A stretch of DNA of 64,000 nucleotides from Streptomyces sp. Sge12 (GTDB taxonomy: Bacteria; Actinomycetota; Actinomycetes; Streptomycetales; Streptomycetaceae): the NCBI RefSeq assembly GCF_002080455.1, contig NZ_CP020555.1, forward strand, positions 1,364,001 to 1,428,000, in the 5' to 3' direction. Made by a program: the position numbers and the translations under genes. Of this stretch, positions 34,071 to 44,328 are shown piece after piece. Position 1 is the stretch's first letter, and each line of letters starts with the position of its first letter. The notes under the pieces are model-generated. The model worked only from the letters and a program-made list of their open reading frames with translations, was not told the DNA's origin and did no database searches.

Positions 34071-35795
34071 CTACGACTCGCGTCCGCTGGTGGCCGCGTA
34101 GTACTGGAGGTCCTGCACCTCCACCTGGTGGTCCACCCGGTACGGCAGGTCGACCCGCACCCCGCCCTTGCCGCCCCGGACGACCTGCGCCGCGCTGGTC
34201 CCCGGCTTCAGCGGCACGAGCTGCGCGTGGATGCCCGCGGGGGCCTCGTGGCTGCTCTCGGTCGTTCCGACGGTGGTGCGGACCGATCCGGGGCCGGTGA
34301 GGAAGCTCAGCACCTCCACCTTGTCCCGGGGCGGGGCGCTCCCCCTGCGCAGCGACATCACCAGCGACTGGTCGCCCGTCGGGTCGGCGGCCGCGAACTG
34401 GGTGCGGGCCGAGAGGTAGAGCGTGTCCCGGACGATCTTCGGCCAGCTGCCGGTCTTGAACCTGGTCAGGTAGTACGAGGTCAGGTCCAGGTACGCGTAC
34501 CCGTTGTGCAGGGAGGGGGCGAACTGACTGCCCTCCGAGTAGTCGTTCCAGGTGGTGAGCTGCACCCAGTCCGCGCCGTCCTCGATGGCGCGCGTCCAGG
34601 TGGAGCGCAGCGTCGCGGTGTTGCCCGCCTCGTCGTAGATGCCCTGGTTGGGGCGCGCGTCCTGGACCGACACGGGCTGCATCCAGATCTTCCCCATGCC
34701 GTGGGCCCGCTGGACGTCGCGCGTGGAGCTCTCTTGGCCGACGTAGCTGCGGCTGCCCCATTCGGAGAAGCCGTGGCTGATCGGGGCGAACGCGCCGCTG
34801 TGGGCGCCGAAGTCGAGGAAGAGCGGGACGAAGGCGGTGCGGATGCCGTGCTTGGTCTGGAGGAGGTCGAGGGCCCGGGTCCACCAGGCCACGCTTTTCT
34901 CCTCCGCCTTGAAGGGGGAGACCACGAGCCGGCCGTCGGGGAGCCGGTGCGCGGCCGGTGCGTCGGCGAGCGTGGCGAGCGCCTCGGCGAGCACCGCGGG
35001 GTCGTCGGTCTTCAGCGAGGTCATGTCCGGCATCAGCATGATCTTGAACGACGGGTCGACCGAACGGGCCGCCGCCATCAGCAGGTTGGAGCGGTCCCAG
35101 TTCTTGCCGGAGAGGGAGAGCAGGTCGAGGGTGAAGCCGTCGATGCCCGCCGCGCGGGCCGTGCGCACCTCCTGCTGGAGGTTGGCGTACTCCCAGTCCC
35201 CGGTCTTGGGGGTGACGGGCAGCGGCCGGTCGCGCAGCAGGCCGCCGTACCTGCCGTGCTTGCCGCTCTCGCCGTCGGGGTTGAGGTAGTTGCGGGTGTA
35301 GTAGTCGCGGTCCGCGGCCGCGTTGTCGAGGGAGAGCGGGTACGGGGTGAAGTAGTGCGCGAACACCAGCTTCTTGCCCGCCGCGCCGGAGCGCAGCGCG
35401 GCCGGCTGGGGCATGTCGAAGGGCAGGGCGCCGGTGGGGCGTTCGGCGCCGGTGTCCACGGCGCCCTCGGGGTTGCCCTTGGCGGCCGCGCCCTTGGTGG
35501 GGGCCGGGGGCGGGGCGGGTGACGGGACGGCCGCGCCGGGGGCGGCATCGGTCCCGATGGCCGCCGGGAGGCCGCCCTGGGCCGAAGCCCCTTCCACGGA
35601 AGCTCCGCTGAGGGGGTCCCAGGCCGTTCCGGTGGCCGCACAGACGCCGACCAGGAAGAAGGCTGAGAGCAGCGTGGCGAGCAGCGGCCGGCGGCCGCGG
35701 AAGGCCGGCCGGCGCCGGTGCGAGACCGGCCCGCTCCCGGCCCGCCGTGCCGCACGGTGCTGTGCCCGCCGGTCCGTTCGCCGGTCCGCTGTCAT
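34071..35795 (-). CDS. Secreted glycoside hydrolase, GH71-like (alpha-1,3-glucanase type)
   Basis: 574 aa, ATG at 35795. An Arg-rich N-terminus, one hydrophobic signal or anchor helix (about 37-57) and a Pro/Ala-rich linker precede the catalytic domain at about residue 135. FAHYFTPYPLSLDN with the following DRDYYTRNYLNP, then AGIDGFTLDLLSL and VQLTTWNDYSEGSQFAPS fit GH71 (mutanase) and related GH99-type proteins that attack alpha-1,3-linked glucans. The remaining 100 residues are beta-rich. Upstream the 190 bp to the next gene contain no gene. Confidence 0.78.
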   Translation of the reverse strand: MTADRRTDRRAQHRAARRAGSGPVSHRRRPAFRGRRPLLATLLSAFFLVGVCAATGTAWDPLSGASVEGASAQGGLPAAIGTDAAPGAAVPSPAPPPAPTKGAAAKGNPEGAVDTGAERPTGALPFDMPQPAALRSGAAGKKLVFAHYFTPYPLSLDNAAADRDYYTRNYLNPDGESGKHGRYGGLLRDRPLPVTPKTGDWEYANLQQEVRTARAAGIDGFTLDLLSLSGKNWDRSNLLMAAARSVDPSFKIMLMPDMTSLKTDDPAVLAEALATLADAPAAHRLPDGRLVVSPFKAEEKSVAWWTRALDLLQTKHGIRTAFVPLFLDFGAHSGAFAPISHGFSEWGSRSYVGQESSTRDVQRAHGMGKIWMQPVSVQDARPNQGIYDEAGNTATLRSTWTRAIEDGADWVQLTTWNDYSEGSQFAPSLHNGYAYLDLTSYYLTRFKTGSWPKIVRDTLYLSARTQFAAADPTGDQSLVMSLRRGSAPPRDKVEVLSFLTGPGSVRTTVGTTESSHEAPAGIHAQLVPLKPGTSAAQVVRGGKGGVRVDLPYRVDHQVEVQDLQYYAATSGRES

Positions 35796-36090
35796 TCTGG
35801 TCCCTCCCGCGAATATGCCCCGAGGAGGGGCTGGACAGCAGTAGAGCCCAATCCCGGCTTCCGGACAACTGTTCAAAGGAACCAGGGCCCCGGTACGTAC
35901 GTCACACGGACCACGGGAACTACGCAGCCCGTCCGGCGACGCGTGCGGAGCCCCCACCTGGGCCGCAGCGAACCCGTTCTTCGGAATGCGACATTCCCCT
36001 AGCCTTGCGTCGTTAGTGGCGCATAATCGACGTCACGCGGCCAGAAAAAACCCTCTCGCCGCGCCTGGTCACGCATGCAATGGGGGCATC

Positions 36091-36594
36091 GTGCCGATGA
36101 GGGAATCCGGGGCCATGGGGGAAGCCGGGTCGATGAGGGAAAAGGGGTCGACCGGAATGCTGCCGGCGACGTCCGCCGAGATGTCCCGGCTGCTCACCGC
36201 CGTGCGGCGGGGGCGCGTCCTGACCGTGGCGGGAGCGTTCCGCGAGCCGCGGAGCTTATTGGTGCGGGAGATCGCGCGGCGGATCGCGTCCAACTTCTAC
36301 GACGGGGTGGCCCTCGTCGCAATGGACCCGCTCCACGGCGGCTACGGCGTCCGCGAGCTGACGGCCGAGCTGGGCTCCGTACCCGGCATGTCGCAGTCGG
36401 CGTGCGGGAGGACCGACACCGCCTCCTGGCTGGCCGAGCGGGACATGCTGCTCGTCCTGGACGGCGCGGAGCAGCTCGGCCCGGACGCCCTGGCCTGGCT
36501 GCGGAAAGTGCTGGCCGTGGCCCCGGGACTGCGGATCCTGGCCGCCGGGCGGTCTCCGCTCGCCTTCGAGCAGGAGCGGATCCACCGGCTCTGA
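36091..36594 (+). CDS. Orphan truncated NB-ARC/STAND-like protein with degenerate P-loop
   Basis: 167 aa from GTG 36091 (165 aa from ATG 36097); the frame is open from 35986 but only these starts follow a G-rich ribosome site. From about residue 38 it follows the N-terminal half of the ATPase domain of LuxR/BTAD regulators: RVLTVAGAFREPRSLLVREIARRI in place of the Walker A region (no GxxxxGK[TS]), a Walker B-like DMLLVLDGAEQLGPDALAWL, and PGLRILAAGRSPLAFEQERIHRL corresponding to LATSREPL. It stops there, where the family normally continues for several hundred residues, and has no DNA-binding domain. It is either a remnant or a small pseudo-ATPase. Confidence 0.65.
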   Translation: MPMRESGAMGEAGSMREKGSTGMLPATSAEMSRLLTAVRRGRVLTVAGAFREPRSLLVREIARRIASNFYDGVALVAMDPLHGGYGVRELTAELGSVPGMSQSACGRTDTASWLAERDMLLVLDGAEQLGPDALAWLRKVLAVAPGLRILAAGRSPLAFEQERIHRL

Positions 36595-36776
36595 CCGCCC
36601 GCCGCCCGCCGCGCCGTTACGTGCGCGGCACACCGCCGCCATGGAGCCGCCACGGCCCTGCCATGGCGCTGCCACACCCCGGTTCTAGGGTCTGACCTGC
36701 GGGTTTCGGCGGTGCGCGCGCTCCGCCGAGAACCCCCGTGCGTACGTTCCCTTCCCCGCACGTACAGGAGACCTTC

Positions 36777-38219
36777 GTGAGCGAGCACACCAGCACGCCC
36801 CGGAACGCGCCCCGCGACTCGTCCCGCTCCGGCCCGGTCGGCAGGCGCGGTTTCCTCGCCGGCGCCGCGGCGGCGGCCGCGGCCGCCGCCACCCCCGCCC
36901 TGGCCGGCGCCGCGGCCGCCGCCCCCGCCGCCGCGGCCGCCGCCCGGCCGAACATCCTGCTGATCGTCACCGACGACCAGCCCAAGCACACCGACTGGGC
37001 CCTCCCGAAGCTCATCAACTGGCTCGGCGGGCAGGGCGTCACCTTCACCCACGGGCACTCCGCGACCCCCCTGTGCGCGCCCTCCCGTTCCTCGATCCTC
37101 TCGGGCCGCCACGCGCACCACCACGGCGTGCGCAACAACGCGGCCTCGCACAGCCTCGACCGGTCCACCACCGTGCAGCGCCGGCTGGGGCAGGCCGGAT
37201 ACCGCACCGGGCTGTTCGGCAAGTACCTCAACTCCTGGGCGCTCGAGGACAGTCCGCCGCACTTCGAGGAATTCGCCCTGCTCCGGCCGGGCTTCAACAA
37301 CGCCTGGTGGAACATCGACGGCACCGTCCAGCAGCTCCCCGGCTACACCACCAACGTCATCAAGAACAGGACGCTGGCCTTCCTCGACAAGGCGGCCACC
37401 GACAGCCGTCCCTGGTTCGCGTACGTCACCCCGTACGCCTCCCACGAGCCGAACACCCCGGCGGCCAAGTACGCCGAAACGCCCGTCCCCGCCTGGAACG
37501 GCCGCCCCTCCGTCCCGGAGGCCGACCGCAGCGACAAGCCCGCGTACATCCGCAACGCCACCGCCACCCTCGCCGACGCGCAGGAGTTGCGCCGCCGCCA
37601 GCTGCGCGCGCTGCTGTCGGTCGACGACGCCGTGCAGGCCATCCACGACAAGCTGGTGGCGCTCGGCCAGCTGGAGAACACCCTCGTCATCTACACCGCC
37701 GACAACGGCTACACCTGGGCCGACCACGGCTGGCTGAAGAAGTCCGTGCCCTACTCCCCCGCCCACGAGGTGCCGTTCTACCTCTCCTGGCCGGCCGGGG
37801 GCCTCGGCTCCGGCACCACGGACAGCCGCATCGTCGCCAACATCGATGTCGCGCCCACCATCCTGGACGCGGCCGGGATCGCCCCCGCCACGCCCCTCGA
37901 CGGGCACTCGCTGCTGACCGCGGCCGCCCGGGACCACCTGCTGGTCCAGTGGTGGAAGCAGGGTACGGGCGGCGCCGGGCCGAAGACCTGGGCCTCGTAC
38001 GTGGCCAAGGACAAGCAGTACACCGAGTACTACGACCTGCACACCGATGCGACGGGCGCGGTCTCCGGCACCGGGCAGGTGGCCTTCCGGGAGTACTACG
38101 ACCTCGTGAGCGACCCGTACCAGTTGCAGAACCTGCTCCACCGGGCCACCCCGGCGCAGGAACAGGCCCTCGGCATACCGGCGCTGGCCGCGCAACTGGC
38201 CGCCGATCGCGCCGGCTGA
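36777..38219 (+). CDS. Tat-exported sulfatase (formylglycine type)
   Basis: 480 aa from GTG 36777 with AGGAG eight bases upstream. A twin-arginine signal (VGRRGFLAGAAAAAA) leads into RPNILLIVTDDQ, the metal-binding N-terminal motif. The signature PLCAPSRSSILSGRH contains CxPxR with the Cys (about residue 100) that is converted to formylglycine. TADNGYTWADHGW is the second metal-binding region. Substrate specificity is not evident; the long extracytoplasmic form suggests sulfated polysaccharides or sulfate esters. The gene for the modifying enzyme follows 40 nt downstream. Confidence 0.93.
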   Translation: MSEHTSTPRNAPRDSSRSGPVGRRGFLAGAAAAAAAAATPALAGAAAAAPAAAAAARPNILLIVTDDQPKHTDWALPKLINWLGGQGVTFTHGHSATPLCAPSRSSILSGRHAHHHGVRNNAASHSLDRSTTVQRRLGQAGYRTGLFGKYLNSWALEDSPPHFEEFALLRPGFNNAWWNIDGTVQQLPGYTTNVIKNRTLAFLDKAATDSRPWFAYVTPYASHEPNTPAAKYAETPVPAWNGRPSVPEADRSDKPAYIRNATATLADAQELRRRQLRALLSVDDAVQAIHDKLVALGQLENTLVIYTADNGYTWADHGWLKKSVPYSPAHEVPFYLSWPAGGLGSGTTDSRIVANIDVAPTILDAAGIAPATPLDGHSLLTAAARDHLLVQWWKQGTGGAGPKTWASYVAKDKQYTEYYDLHTDATGAVSGTGQVAFREYYDLVSDPYQLQNLLHRATPAQEQALGIPALAAQLAADRAG

Positions 38220-38259
38220 CCGAACCGACCCCGCCCCGTACCGCCCCCAGGAGAGAGCC

Positions 38260-39276
38260 ATGCCGCCCAAGCCCTGCTGCACCCCCGGCCGCGAGCCCGC
38301 CGCCGAGCTCCTGACCCCGGGCCGGCGGCCGGCACCCGCGCCCGCCGGGGCGGCGGCGGCCCCGACGCCGGACCCCGCGGCGGCGCGGGCCGTACGCGAC
38401 CTCGTCGCCCTGCCGGGCGGCCGGTTCCTGATGGGGACGGAGGATGCGGACGGGTTCCCTGCGGACGGCGAGGGGCCGGTACGGGAGGAGGTGGTCGGGG
38501 CCTTCCGCATCGCCCCGACCACCGTCACCAACGCGCAGTTCGCGTCCTTCGTGAAGGCCACCGGCCATGTCACGGAGGCGGAGTCCTTCGGCTTCAGCTT
38601 CGTCTTCGCGGGCTTCCTCACCGCCGAACTCGCCGCCGTCTCGCCCTCGGTGGCCGGGACCCCGTGGTGGCGGGCCGTCTCCGGGGCCGACTGGCGGCAT
38701 CCGGAGGGGCCCGGCTCCTCCTTCGCCGCCCGCCAGAACCACCCCGTGGTCCACGTCTCCTGGCACGACGCGCTGGCGTACTGCGCCTGGTCCGGGACCC
38801 GGCTGCCCACGGAGCCCGAGTGGGAGTTCGCGGCGCGCGGCGGCCTGGAGCAGAAGCGCTACCCGTGGGGCGACGAGCTGCGGCCCGGCGGGCGGTACAT
38901 GTGCAACATCTGGAACGGCGACTTCCCCGGCCACAACACCCGGGCGGACGGGTACGCGGGCACCGCGCCGGTCAGGTCCTTCCGGCCCAACGGGTACGGC
39001 CTGCACCAGACGGTCGGCAACGTGTGGGAGTGGTCCGCCGACCGCTTCTCACCCGCCGGACCGGAGCGGGCCATGCGCGGCGGCTCCCACATGTGCCACG
39101 ACTCGTACTGCAACCGCTACCGGGTCGCGGCCCGTACCCGCAACACCCCGGACAGCTCCGCCGGGAACATCGGCTTCCGGGTGGCCGCGGACGCGGTGGC
39201 CCCCGGCCTCAGCCCTGCTGCCGGCCGAGCTGTCGCCATACCCGGGCGGGGCAGCGTCCCTGCGGCCGGGACCTGA
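38260..39276 (+). CDS. Formylglycine-generating enzyme (SUMF1-like)
   Basis: 338 aa, ATG at 38260. FGE-sulfatase domain: VALPGGRFLMGTEDADGFPADGEGPV at the N-terminus, NHPVVHVSWHDALAYCAWSGTRLPTEPEWEFAARGG in the middle, and RGGSHMCHDSYCNRYRVAARTRNTPDSSAGNIGFR near the end. Both copper-binding catalytic cysteines are present (279 and 284, five apart, as in the human enzyme). It oxidises the CxPxR cysteine of sulfatases, so together with the upstream gene it forms a self-sufficient sulfatase module. The N-terminal CCTPGRE start contains extra cysteines typical of actinobacterial FGEs. Its 3' end overlaps the next convergent gene by 68 nt. Confidence 0.95.
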   Translation: MPPKPCCTPGREPAAELLTPGRRPAPAPAGAAAAPTPDPAAARAVRDLVALPGGRFLMGTEDADGFPADGEGPVREEVVGAFRIAPTTVTNAQFASFVKATGHVTEAESFGFSFVFAGFLTAELAAVSPSVAGTPWWRAVSGADWRHPEGPGSSFAARQNHPVVHVSWHDALAYCAWSGTRLPTEPEWEFAARGGLEQKRYPWGDELRPGGRYMCNIWNGDFPGHNTRADGYAGTAPVRSFRPNGYGLHQTVGNVWEWSADRFSPAGPERAMRGGSHMCHDSYCNRYRVAARTRNTPDSSAGNIGFRVAADAVAPGLSPAAGRAVAIPGRGSVPAAGT

Positions 39277-39985
39277 GGAACATCGCGTAGTCGACGCGGC
39301 GCGGCGGACGGCCGAACTCCACCCGGTGGGCGCGGCCGGAGGCCTTGTCCCAGCCGTCGTTCGGTATCCGGATGTGGTCGGTGCGCCCGTCCTTGTCCTT
39401 GGTGGTGATCTGGGCGACCTCGGCATGGCCGGGGTGGACGGCCAGCACCACGCAGTAGTGCCGCAGCTGCCGTGCCGGGTCCTCGCGCAGCGGCACCATG
39501 GCCAGCCAGATCTCTCCCGGCGCCGGCCGCGGGGTGCCGATGGTGGTGACCGGGCCGCCGCGGGAGGCGTCCCACCGGCGGACCGCCACGACGAAGGCGA
39601 GCGCCACCAGTCCGGCGGCCATGCTCTCGGCCGTGGCCCGGAGGTTCCACGCCGGGAGGTCCCCGGCCCTGCCCTCCGTCCACCACAGCGCCGCGGCCAC
39701 GAGCGCGAGCAGGGCCGCCGCCCGGGCCGGCACCAGCCACCACCCGCCGACCCGGCGGCGCCCCGCGAACAGTGCCGGCAACAGGGCCACGAGCACCGGT
39801 ACGGCATGGACGATCAAGTACGGGCCGAAGCCGTCCAGCTGCTGCGGCGGTGTCTGCTCCGCGAGCAGGTCGGGCAGTGCCAGCGGCAGGGCCAGCAGAT
39901 GGCCGACGGTGGGCAGGACGAGGAGCACGAGCAGCAGCCCGGCGCAGCCGATACCGCCGCAGGACGTGTCGGACCGACGTGCCAC
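39209..39985 (-). CDS. Membrane protein with MazF/PemK-like C-terminal domain
   Basis: 258 aa. The first 140 residues hold four hydrophobic helices. The C-terminal about 105 residues begin PAPGEIWLAMVPLREDP and continue RHYCVVLAVHPGHAEVAQITTKDKDGRTDHIRIPND, which resembles the SH3-like barrel of MazF/PemK toxins (GEIW... start, conserved ITTK and I-P strands). An antitoxin partner is not evident beside it. The domain may be an RNase-like or a non-toxic binding module; sequence similarity is moderate. It overlaps the convergent FGE gene by 68 nt. Confidence 0.6.
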   Translation of the reverse strand: MARRSDTSCGGIGCAGLLLVLLVLPTVGHLLALPLALPDLLAEQTPPQQLDGFGPYLIVHAVPVLVALLPALFAGRRRVGGWWLVPARAAALLALVAAALWWTEGRAGDLPAWNLRATAESMAAGLVALAFVVAVRRWDASRGGPVTTIGTPRPAPGEIWLAMVPLREDPARQLRHYCVVLAVHPGHAEVAQITTKDKDGRTDHIRIPNDGWDKASGRAHRVEFGRPPRRVDYAMFLRSRPQGRCPARVWRQLGRQQG

Positions 39986-40160
39986 AGAACCCCCGGAGCA
40001 GGGCCTCGCCGGCCGGCTCGACCACGGTGAATTTCGCGCGTCCCCCGCCCTGCCCGGGCAGCGAACGGGGCGGTGGATACGGCTCCGCCCCGGTGGGCAC
40101 GGGGCCTGCCGGGGCGGAGCGGGTCACGTCGTCACCGACGCGCGGGTGGTGCCGACGGCA

Positions 40161-42431
<2,271 letters not shown>

Positions 42432-42528
42432 TCAAGATATCTCGTGATCGGGCCACTCTGGACAGCCCCCTGCCGCCAGTCCGGGAGACGCATGTCACGC
42501 GGGCTCCGGCGGGCCCCGGAAATGGCGA

Positions 42529-42568
42529 GAGCGCCGCCCCCGGCTGTTTCCGGCCATGGGCGGCGCTC
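42529..42568 (-). terminator. Hairpin downstream of DUF805 gene
   Basis: An 11-bp perfect stem (GAGCGCCGCCC with GGGCGGCGCTC) closing a loop that contains a further CCGG/CCGG pairing. It lies 36 nt past the DUF805 stop and upstream of the icd start, so it probably separates the two leftward transcripts. There is no T tract, as is common in Streptomyces. Confidence 0.6.
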
Positions 42569-42603
42569 CGGCATTCAGGCCTGGATCAGGCCTGTACGTG
42601 ATG

Positions 42604-42957
42604 TCAGGCGGCGAGGACCTTGGGGTCCGGGCCGTACTGGTTCGGCTGCGGCTGACCGGCGGTGGCGGTCAGGACGAGCAGCCAGATGCCACCGATGAAG
42701 GGGACGAGGACGATGAAGTACCAGGCGCCGGACTTGCCGAGGTCGTGCAGACGGCGGACGGTGAGCGCCAGCGTCGGGACGAGGGTGCCGAGGAGGTACA
42801 GGCCCACGATGATCGAGTTGGCGCCGATGACGGCGTCCAGGATCGCGAGGACGATCACGACGGCCACCTGGAAGAGGGTGAACATCCAGTACTCCTGGCG
42901 GCGGGCCCGGCCGGAGAAGACGGCGTACTTCTTCAGGACATCGGTGTAGTGGTTCAT
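42604..42957 (-). CDS. DUF805 family membrane protein
   Basis: 117 aa, ATG at 42957, with GGGGGGA upstream. It has the DUF805 pattern: MNHYTDVLKKYAVFSGRARRQEYWMFTLFQ, then three to four helices, with TVRRLHDLGKSGAWYFI between the last two. The family's role is unknown. Confidence 0.9.
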   Translation of the reverse strand: MNHYTDVLKKYAVFSGRARRQEYWMFTLFQVAVVIVLAILDAVIGANSIIVGLYLLGTLVPTLALTVRRLHDLGKSGAWYFIVLVPFIGGIWLLVLTATAGQPQPNQYGPDPKVLAA

Positions 42958-43382
42958 GAGGGTCCCCCCAGAGGACGGTTGGTTCGGCCCGTCCTGCTGG
43001 AGCAAGCCGGGGCAGAACTTATGCCCCCCTTACGTCGCGGTCAAGCCAGTTCACAACCCACCGGAATGGGAACTTTCCTTCACTTCTCTTACCAAACACA
43101 CGCGTACCTGGCGTCACTTGAAACCCACCGATCGCCTTTGACCACAAGGCGTGACGAAATGGGCCGTGTTCGGGAGGGATGGCAGGTCGCCAGGGGGATA
43201 CAGAGGGCGCGCAGCACCCCTGAGGGCAACCAAATGCCTGGATTGTCCTGGGTGTTCATCGACCCGACGGGCGCCGGCCCGCCGACTCGGCTCACAGATC
43301 GTTACCTCACCGCAGCCTGGGCCGTCGCGGCCCGGGACAGAAGGGGGGATTCCGGCCCCGGGCCGCAGCGGCCGATCGGCCG
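42958..43382. other. 425-bp intergenic region
   Basis: No gene is supported here; short open frames lack ribosome sites and family features. The region is less G+C-rich than its surroundings in 43030-43150, as expected for a promoter zone of the DUF805 gene. A GGGAACTTTCC core at 43068-43078 recalls ROK-type operator halves, but this may be chance. Confidence 0.4.
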
Positions 43383-44219
43383 TCAGCCGATGTGGAAGGA
43401 GTCCCCGTAGACCTTCCAGTCGAGGGGCGTGTTGAGGTTCAGGTTGCCCTTCTTCAGGAAGACCCGCTGCGCGGTGTCGACCCGGCTGGTGTCGCTGTGC
43501 GCCTCCTCCTGCTTCATCGCCCAGACCCGGGCGTCCAGGAAGGCGTTCAGCCAGGCCGTCTCACTGCCGCCCTGGGACGGGGGCTTGGCCTTGGACAGGG
43601 CGCGCCCCCGGATGTTGCGGAAGCTGGTGGAGTCGGTGCCGTCGCCGTGCATGACGATGGCGTCGTAGTAGATGAACTGGCCCAGCACACCGACGCCGTC
43701 GGCCTTGCCCTGCCGCACGGACGGGTTGAAGTAGACCCGGTCGCGCTCGTGGTCCTGGGCCTTCCTGAACTCCGCGTCCTGGGCCGCCTTCGCCCAGTCC
43801 TTGGTGAAGTTCGGGTCGAGGCCGGCGTGCGAGTCGCTGCCGTCGACCCTGCGCAAGGCGGGGAGGTACTTGGCGAGGACGTTGCCCGGCTTGACCTGGG
43901 TGTAGTACTCGACGAGGTCGAGCATGTCGCCGGTGCCGGAACAGAATCCGATGATGCCGGCCGTGTAGCCGCGGCCGTCGTCTATGTCCTCTATGTACTT
44001 GTACTGCGCCTTCCAGTCCAGCGAGGAGTTCTCCGCGCTGGAGACGATCTTCATGGCGATCTCCTTCTTCGCCGGATCGTCGAGCCCTGCGGCCGCTGCC
44101 GCCGAGGTCCGCGCCGTGGGGGCGGGGGCCGCGGTGGCGTGGGCGGTGACGGGGACGGCGATCAACGCGCTGCCGAGCAGCGCTCCGATCGCCAGCATCT
44201 TGCGGTGGGGGGTGAACAC
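43383..44219 (-). CDS. csn: Secreted chitosanase, GH46
   Basis: 278 aa from GTG 44219. A signal peptide (about 1-30, ALLGSALIAVPVTAHATAA) precedes the GH46 domain. It begins LDDPAKKEIAMKIVSSAENSSLDWKAQYKYIEDIDDGRGYTAGIIGFCSGTGDM, with the catalytic Glu in SSAENS and the Asp in DIDDGRGYTAG. The rest follows GH46 to YGDSFHIG at the end. It hydrolyses chitosan. A ROK-type operator-like sequence lies 37 nt upstream. Confidence 0.95.
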   Translation of the reverse strand: MFTPHRKMLAIGALLGSALIAVPVTAHATAAPAPTARTSAAAAAGLDDPAKKEIAMKIVSSAENSSLDWKAQYKYIEDIDDGRGYTAGIIGFCSGTGDMLDLVEYYTQVKPGNVLAKYLPALRRVDGSDSHAGLDPNFTKDWAKAAQDAEFRKAQDHERDRVYFNPSVRQGKADGVGVLGQFIYYDAIVMHGDGTDSTSFRNIRGRALSKAKPPSQGGSETAWLNAFLDARVWAMKQEEAHSDTSRVDTAQRVFLKKGNLNLNTPLDWKVYGDSFHIG

Positions 44220-44255
44220 AAGGCCTCCATGGGGTGGTTGAGGCGTCCCGGCTTC

Positions 44256-44273
44256 GTTAGGAAACTTTACTAC
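44256..44273 (-). promoter_or_regulatory. CsnR/ROK-like operator candidate upstream of chitosanase
   Basis: GTTAGGAAACTTTACTAC is an imperfect palindrome around AAA-C-TTT, similar in style to operators bound by ROK-family repressors upstream of Streptomyces chitosanase genes. No ROK regulator gene is in the window. Confidence 0.5.
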
Positions 44274-44328
44274 CAGAGCTGACGACAGCTCAATACCCGT
44301 GCGCACCCCAGGGAATGGACCCGTCCGG

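Noticed and set aside
43089-43295. A 68-codon frame in the gap before the chitosanase gene
   Set aside because: No ribosome site, no hydrophobic or charged pattern and no recognisable motif.
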